A stretch of DNA of 64,000 nucleotides from Emydura subglobosa (Eukaryota > Chordata > Testudines > Chelidae): contig ML680098.1 of assembly GCA_007922225.1 (NCBI GenBank), positions 3,410,001 through 3,474,000 of the forward strand, read 5' to 3'. The stretch's first letter is position 1. The number at the start of each line of letters is the position of its first letter. Both the position numbers and the translations under genes were made by a program. The notes under the pieces were generated by a model. The model was not told the DNA's origin and searched no databases. It saw only the letters and a list, made by a program, of their open reading frames with translations. Of the stretch, positions 58,257 to 64,000 are shown piece by piece.

Positions 58257-58318
58257 GTTGTCTTAGTCTTTGCTCTTAGTATTGGTGCTCTTGTAATATA
58301 CTTCATAGATTCGTCAAA
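58257..58318 (+). CDS. KCNMA1: KCNMA1 (BK/Slo1 channel) exon encoding membrane helix S1
   Basis: This internal exon of 62 bp reads VVLVFALSIGALVIYFIDSS in the frame starting at its first base, followed by two bases (AA) of a split codon. In vertebrate Slo1 the next residue is Asn (AAC/AAT), which fits this phase. The peptide matches from memory the S1 transmembrane segment of KCNMA1, the pore-forming alpha subunit of the large-conductance, voltage- and calcium-activated potassium channel of the plasma membrane. S1 is the first helix of the voltage-sensor domain and follows the extra S0 helix and S0-S1 linker; neither is in this window. Seen directly: 17 hydrophobic residues ending in Ile-Asp-Ser-Ser, a polypyrimidine-CAG acceptor and a GTGAGT donor. 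It is coding exon 2 or 3, depending on whether the S0-S1 linker has its own exon. Because 62 is not a multiple of three, skipping it would shift the frame. The paralogues KCNU1 and KCNT1/2 are less likely because the match to Slo1 appears complete. Confidence 0.94.
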
Positions 58319-58324
58319 GTGAGT
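58319..58324 (+). promoter_or_regulatory. KCNMA1: Splice donor (5' splice site) of the KCNMA1 S1 exon
   Basis: The exon ends in AAA and the intron opens with GTGAGT, close to the consensus donor. Cutting here leaves two bases of a codon (AA), which would give the expected Asn if the next exon starts with C or T. That agreement supports the boundary. Confidence 0.88.
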
Positions 58325-58924
58325 ATTCTACTACATTTCCCTTCCTCTCTTTTCCTAAAGCAATTATGTGCTTTAAATTGCTCCATTTATCTACTTCAGC
58401 TCAAAGCTTTTCATACTCATCACCTGAATGCAAAGAACTTTATAATAATGCAGTCTTCCAGGCTAGTTTCAGGAATGAGGGAAAGATCTTTTGTAAATTA
58501 TATTAGTCTTGGTTACATTTGACGCTAGAGAGGAAGTGATTATAAAAATGTATTTCTCTAAGTTTACAATATACATACTGTAGGAAAATTTTATTCTTCC
58601 AGTTAAGTTGGGACTTTAAGTGTCCTTCAAGGACAAAAGTAGAATAACGGATATGGGGAAGTGAGTTTGACTTAAGAAGTCACATGTCTACAGGACAAAC
58701 AACACATGTATCTAAGGAGACATCCAGGAACTCCTTTGAAAACTCATCAGAAGACTCTATGCAGTAAAGACCACAATTATATCTAGCATTGTTAACCATT
58801 CAGATGTCCAAATTCTGTATTTGGTGGACTTGTCCCAATGCCATGCAAGCTGAGTTTGTAGGACATGAGAAACATTTCAAATTTTTCGTGGGAATGAACA
58901 AAATGTGATGATGTTTCCTTTGGG

Positions 58925-59290
58925 AGACGTCAAGGTTTCATCATAGGGCTGGGGCTGTGCGTGTCCCTCCCACCCCCAGGGCTGTGGCCGGAGCTGGAGC
59001 TGTACACCCTCCCCCACCATGGCTGCAGCCAGGACTGCGTGGGCTGTGCATCCTCCTCTCAACCCCCTGCTTTGTCCAGGGCTGGAGCTGTGTCCCCCTC
59101 TGTGGGGGGAGGTTCTGGCTGTCCCTCCCACCCCCAATGGCAGGGCTCCAGCTGTCACCCCCCACTTCCATCCCTCTGTTATTTTTAGTAAAACTCTCAG
59201 ACAGGTCACGGGGTCCTGTGAATTTTTGTTTATTTCACGTGAGCGACCCGTCTGTGACTTTTACTAAAAATAACTGTAACAAAATCTTAT
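58925..59290. repeat. GC-rich interspersed repeat ending in a hairpin
   Basis: The region turns sharply GC-rich with repeated 'CTGTGTCCCCCTC', 'GCTGTCCCTCCCACCCCCA' and 'GGGCTGGAGCTGT' phrases, then ends in an AT-rich hairpin: 59178-59209 pairs with 59243-59274 at 28 of 32 positions (GTTATTTTTAGTAAAA ends). I recall this end as part of a turtle repeat with GTCACGG blocks. Frames at 58877-59478 on both strands come from the GC bias. Confidence 0.6.
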
Positions 59291-62200
59291 CCTTAACTAT
59301 TATGCAGATATCCAGCTCAGGGGATCCCTGTAAAATCCAATATACTCCCTGTGCTCTCTGCCAGTTGGCACCAAAGGATCCCTGGGTCACAAAAGGTGAC
59401 ACTGGATGGTTTAAAACAGTGCACATTGGCTGCGTGTGTTATAGAATGATGGGAATCTCCACTGTCACACTTAATTAATTAATTTCTTTTTTAAAAGCAT
59501 CTGTTGCCCTAGCAGTAAAGTGCTTTTTAAAAGAAATTTAAATGTAACTTCCATAAGATTCCAGACAATGAGCATCATTAAAGAACTACTGCTACAAAAA
59601 TATTTGTTATAAAACCAATAAAACCCCAAATCAAACTAAAGCAATAGGTAAACCAAGCATAGCTTTCCTATGTCATGTCCTGGAGCTGTGATTGATGTAG
59701 GTTCTGGTAAACTATGAGAAGCAGCAAATTCTAGAAGAAAGAGCCTTGAGCTAAGGAAGTCATTTCTGGATCTTGTCAGCAAGTGCCTTCTAACTCACCT
59801 TGAAGTGTTGTGTTTTCAGAAAAGGGACTTTTAAAAATGCCACCTTCTAATTCAGCAGACCTGATGCCTGGGCATATTCAGAGTCATGTTTGCTTTCGAT
59901 ACTAACAAAAAAACCCAAAAAACCTCCCCCCCCCATATTTTCTTGTGTTAGAACTTAATATCCCATACTGCACTGGGAGAGTGAGGTCGATTCTGTTCTG
60001 GCTCCAGCATTACCAATGAAATATGGCCCCTTAAACTTCAGTAGGGGGAATTGCAGTAGTCCCGTCAGAAGGAGACTAAAGAGTGGAGGAATATTGTAAG
60101 AGCTGCATTAGAAAGGAGTGCTTGACCTCTCCTAGCCAGCCAACTAGGACTATGACCCACTCTGCTCTTTGGTCAGGAGAAGTAGTGGATCCAATAGGTT
60201 GCAGGCCATTTTGGTGAAAAGCAGTCACACTGTATATTTGCTTTCCTTTGCTAACAAATACAACTATCTTATAAAAGTTGAGCCACAGCTCAGTTAACTT
60301 TCATCCAGACCATTATTTCTGTCAGACACAGGGTGAGAAACAAGACTATGGAATCTGGCTTCCCTGAAGTGGAGGTGAAGAGCTGACTATTATCAGTATG
60401 TCAGTGACATGGTGGCCCAGAAAAGTCTCTCAGTCTCTATTAGACTTAGTTTCATAAACACAGTGAACAGATGTGTTCATGATGGAATGTTGTGTGACTC
60501 TACATGAGAGGAGGGTCTTAAGAAGCAAAAGCAGTTGCCTAGTATGACCCTCTTGGAACTTTTTGAGAGGAAGAAGTCAACCCGTGGAAGGGCCAGTCTG
60601 TTCAGTCTTGCCAGATCTTGTATCGTGGTCAGTTAAAAGTTCTCATAGCTCTAAGAAAACTAGCCATTACCCACTCTGTCACAATCATGCTTTTTTAGAA
60701 ACTGCTATTAGGAAGGAGGTTTTCTGCACAGTGAATGATGGTACTGACTAGAATGGAAGCAACTGTAACTGCACCATGCCGTTGTGATCAGTTGTGTTTT
60801 TGTGCCTAGAGCTGAGTCATTGATTCCCTTTTCTGAGCAGAGTGCAGCTGCTCAACTCACTCTGTAGAAAAGGCTCTTTACAAAGAGACTCACAAGGCAT
60901 TTCATTCTTGTTAGAAGTGGGTGGAACATTATTTGTTACTCCACCTCAATACATCCCCTTCCAACCTTCCAGCTGTTTAACTCATTGTCCCACAAAACCA
61001 TAGTGTGTGTATAGGACCACGTTCTTCCTTGCAATAAATGTGTGTAACTCCTATTGATGCCAGTGGTGCATGCTTGCAACTAAGGGCAGAATTTGGTCCA
61101 TAAACTGAGAAGGCAGTGAATAGGAAAATGACTTGACTGCCTTGGGATTCTTGCTAATTAAATCTAGTCTCATCCAAAAGCTCCCATGTCTTATGGTCAT
61201 GGTTCCACACCTCAGCCTCTCCTGCCAAATTTGTTGAATTGCATCAGTAAGACTCAGTTATTCTGGACATTAGAACTCTTAAACACTCTAAACTCAATGT
61301 AAATGTGTAAATCCTGTCTTCCTTGGGGTAACCCGTTCCTAAAAGAGATGCTAAAAATGTAATCACAATTATTTTCATCTTCTGGTATAATAAAAATGCA
61401 ACATTTTTACTTAGAAAAACTAGCTGAGTTTCACTCCATCTCTTGATGTTGTATTTTTAATGTGTGTAAAACCAGAGTTTTAAATTGCAAAGGAAATGGG
61501 GTCAAATAAAAATCTGCTTGAGTATAATATAATTTATTGTGTTCTAATGCTAGCTCTTTTCCTATTCATTTCCTTTTAAAATTGTTTATGCTTAGTTCTT
61601 CAAGGTAAGAAATGAATGAAATCACCCTTTACTGTTAGGTAAACATGGGTTCTCTTCCTATGTCCCTTAGCTGGTTCCATAGAGTCTGCTGAACATACTG
61701 CAATAGAATAGAGAGCACTCGTGACAAACGTTTGGAGGTTTTGTGTTTATTCCATGCTTTTTGTAGGTAGTTCCCCCTCCCTGTATTTGCCTTTCAAATA
61801 GTACTTGTATGTTCCTAGTTAAGTCTTATACTCAACACTTTTGTATGCAACATAGCATATTCTGTGGTTTGTTGATCTCAGTATTAATGGTGAGTTCCTT
61901 ATTTCATTTCTCATTTCCCCTCCCCGCTTCACATCTCCTACCCTTACAATTTACATAGAGTGCACTATCAACAAAATACAGCAGATGTGGGTAGTGTTTC
62001 TAACAAGCTTCTGCAAAGAAGGAAATAGCATCTTAAAGACAGGGTCAGTCCGAGTTGCAAACAAAAAATGTAATTGCTGAAGACTCTGCAGTCCTCTGTG
62101 GATTTTGTAACATGTGGGCTCCTCTGATTTCTCCTTCCTGCAGTCCGAGTGGAAGGGAGGCAATTCATGACCTGGGTTAATACTGTTTCTTGGGGCCTCT

Positions 62201-63280
62201 GCTTAGTGCATGAATCTATACACATAATGTAACCTAGAGCTGTTGTTATATATAGGCAGAGGACTGCAGAGCGTCTTTCTGACATAGATCAACCCTTGCC
62301 CCAAGGATCTTACATTCTAGAGGCCTGTTCCTGCAGCCCTTTTCTCATGAAAGCAACCTCTTTAATGGAGTCCCTTTGTTAGAAAATCAAGTCCCAATTA
62401 GACTTTAAAGGTATGATGAATAACAGGACAGAAATTGGAGAGAGGATTCAACAGACAAGTCATTTGATTTGTTTTGTATGTTCTGCACACACATTGTAGT
62501 TGAGTATTTTTATGCTGTTTTTTAAAAGACAATATTGCAGATCTTGCTAAATGGTTAAATTTTCACATTATTATCATGCACTTGGGACTTTCTTAATTAG
62601 AATCTTATAGAAGACTGCTATCTGGCAATGAGGGCAAAACAGCTGGATCTAAGAATAGCAATGACATCACGAATGGTGAAATGTGTATATGTGTACCTGT
62701 ATATACGTGTATATAAGGTTGTGCTGAGGATATAAGCTTGTCCACTGCTGTTGCCTCCTAAGCTGAAGACAGCTTGAATCAGCTTTTTCTCTTTTTAGAT
62801 ATGGAGGATACACATGAATTGCTCCCTATGGTTAGCTCTGTTTTTTTTGCACATAAAACCTTTCCTTGTGCATCAAGAAAGGTCTCAGAACTGTTTGCTG
62901 CTTCTGTGTGGGAGAATATGATCTTATCAGTTTTATAAAAAAGCTACAGTTGCATGAGTCTGATAGGTTGCACAAATACTGTCAACTTTTAGATATTGCT
63001 AAAGTATTTACTGTGTTCACTAAGCAGGTGACATGTAATAACATCTGTGATGAGGCCAGCCTAGAAACATAGAAAATTTTATCTTCTATTTCTGGTTGCT
63101 TTTCCTACATAATATTTTTAATTATCTTTTTCCTTAATATTATTTAAAAAACATTGCCTTCTGGTACAACTTGTGTATGAACCTGCCCTAAATTACTAAA
63201 AATACCAGTAAATATCCTATCTTGTCCTCCTCCTTCCAAAATCCTTTTTGTGCTGCTCCCTCCTATCCTATAAGGCGGCC
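59291..63280. other. Intronic DNA downstream of the S1 exon, nothing recognised
   Basis: No repeat family, RNA gene or further exon was identified. Frames such as 61968-62285 (-) carry no domain. Small poly-A/T and a C run (59931-59936 area) only. Confidence 0.45.
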
Positions 63281-63327
63281 GGGGAGGGGAGGGGAGGGGA
63301 GGGGAGGGAAAGGAAAGGAAGGAAGGT
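63281..63327 (+). repeat. (GGGGA)n simple repeat
   Basis: GGGGAGGGGAGGGGAGGGGA continues into GGGAAAGGAAAGG-type purine sequence. It has at least four G4 tracts separated by single A, so the plus strand can in principle form a G-quadruplex. Confidence 0.92.
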
Positions 63328-64000
63328 GGGTGTCAGTTTTAGCTGTTGTTACCACCACCTTTCCTGGTGCTGATCACTTGCAACTGCTATTAAAGTCAAT
63401 GGGAGTTGAGCTGCTGGTGCTCTGCACTTCTCAGGGTTTGGTTCTATATTGGTTCTGAATGCAAGTTTGAATTATTTGAGATAATGCAATTTAAAACACA
63501 TTTTGTAACTGCTAGGTTCATTATTCTCTGAGTCCTGTATTTCCTGAGACACGGTTACTGCAGATACTGTGTCATGTGACAATGGTAAAGAATCACAAAA
63601 GTTCCATTCTTTTTACACAGACCAAGGAATTCTATTAGAAAAAAAGAAAACAGCTTTCATCTTAAAGCTACTCTCTTTTATCTTTTGCTTCACTGCAGAG
63701 CTTCTGTGTTGAGCCTTCCTTCACCACCTCTGGTCTGGCTTTTCTGTAACAGATTTCAAAAATTTCAGATTTTACACAGCCACCTAACTATTGCTATATA
63801 AAAAGACTCTGATAGCTAGCAAAACTGGTGGATAAATTCAGTCCCAAGCACACACTAGTTCTTCACCTTTGGAATTCACTGTCTTGAGGTCCATTAGAGC
63901 CTGTGGCTGGTGGCTTCTCGACTGTTGCTTGCTTTTTGTTTATAAATTAAAGTAAAGCAAAATGTTGGTACTTGTTTAGTAGCAATACTAACTGGAAACC

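Larger units (their letters stand above)
58319..64000 (+). other. KCNMA1: KCNMA1 intron downstream of the S1 exon (5' part)
   Basis: No further KCNMA1 exon is visible to the end of the window. The next exon should encode the S1-S2 extracellular loop (beginning with Asn-Pro-Ile-Glu in Slo1) and S2. The intron contains a GC-rich interspersed repeat near 58.9-59.3 kb and a G-rich simple repeat near 63.3 kb. Confidence 0.83.

Noticed and set aside
58957..59478. 173-codon plus-strand frame just after the S1 exon
   Set aside because: It lies in a GC-rich interspersed repeat with long frames on both strands at once; the composition (Pro/Leu/Cys-rich) follows from C-rich DNA. No domain and no splice link to KCNMA1.

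Overview
This is a 64 kb piece of vertebrate nuclear DNA, AT-rich and almost entirely intronic. It has no bacterial, phage or organellar genes; the open reading frames are short chance frames or decayed retrotransposon frames. The repeat content points to a sauropsid, most likely a turtle: many CR1 LINE fragments, L2-type LINE tails, MIR/CORE-type SINE remnants, and several families of terminal-inverted-repeat (TIR) elements sharing a 'TGTCTAC' end motif that I recall from turtle genomes. A crocodilian or other sauropsid is not excluded. Family assignments come from recognising sequence, not from a database search.

Only one host coding exon is visible. It is a 62 bp exon at 58257-58318 on the + strand, with a clear acceptor (polypyrimidine tract plus CAG) and a GTGAGT donor. 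It encodes VVLVFALSIGALVIYFIDSS, the S1 membrane helix of the BK (Slo1) calcium-activated potassium channel, KCNMA1. Bases 1-58256 are therefore the 3' part of a very large 5' intron, and 58319-64000 the start of the next intron.

The introns hold layers of old transposons. 1.1-1.8 kb: a hAT-type non-autonomous element beside a CR1 3' tail. 5.5-7.0 kb: an L2 LINE split by a TIR element that itself carries a second, hAT-like element. 14.1-14.5 kb: a TIR element beside an L2 tail. 17.4-19.9 kb: a 2.5 kb antisense CR1 covering endonuclease/RT sequence to the 3' end. 23.2-26.1 kb: a hAT-like element, a TIR fragment, a sense CR1 5' half (5' region, ORF1, start of ORF2), then an antisense CR1 RT segment carrying a nested CR1 3' end. 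29.8-33.1 kb: two copies of one 0.3 kb family. 38.8-40.2 kb: a TIR element inside a GA-rich repeat. 40.5-42.1 kb: a sense CR1 with recognisable RT motifs. 42.7-43.0 kb: a hAT element with a perfect 8 bp target duplication. 47.1-51.4 kb: a MIR-type SINE, TIR fragments and two antisense CR1s. 53.1-54.1 kb: a CR1 fragment, a near-perfect 100 bp hairpin and a roughly 77 bp tandem array. 58.9-59.3 kb: a GC-rich repeat ending in a hairpin. 63.3 kb: a G-rich (GGGGA)n tract.

I found no evidence of a new gene system. The points most worth checking are the exon assignment, the hairpin at 53359-53458, the nested insertions, and the 5'-complete but 3'-less CR1.
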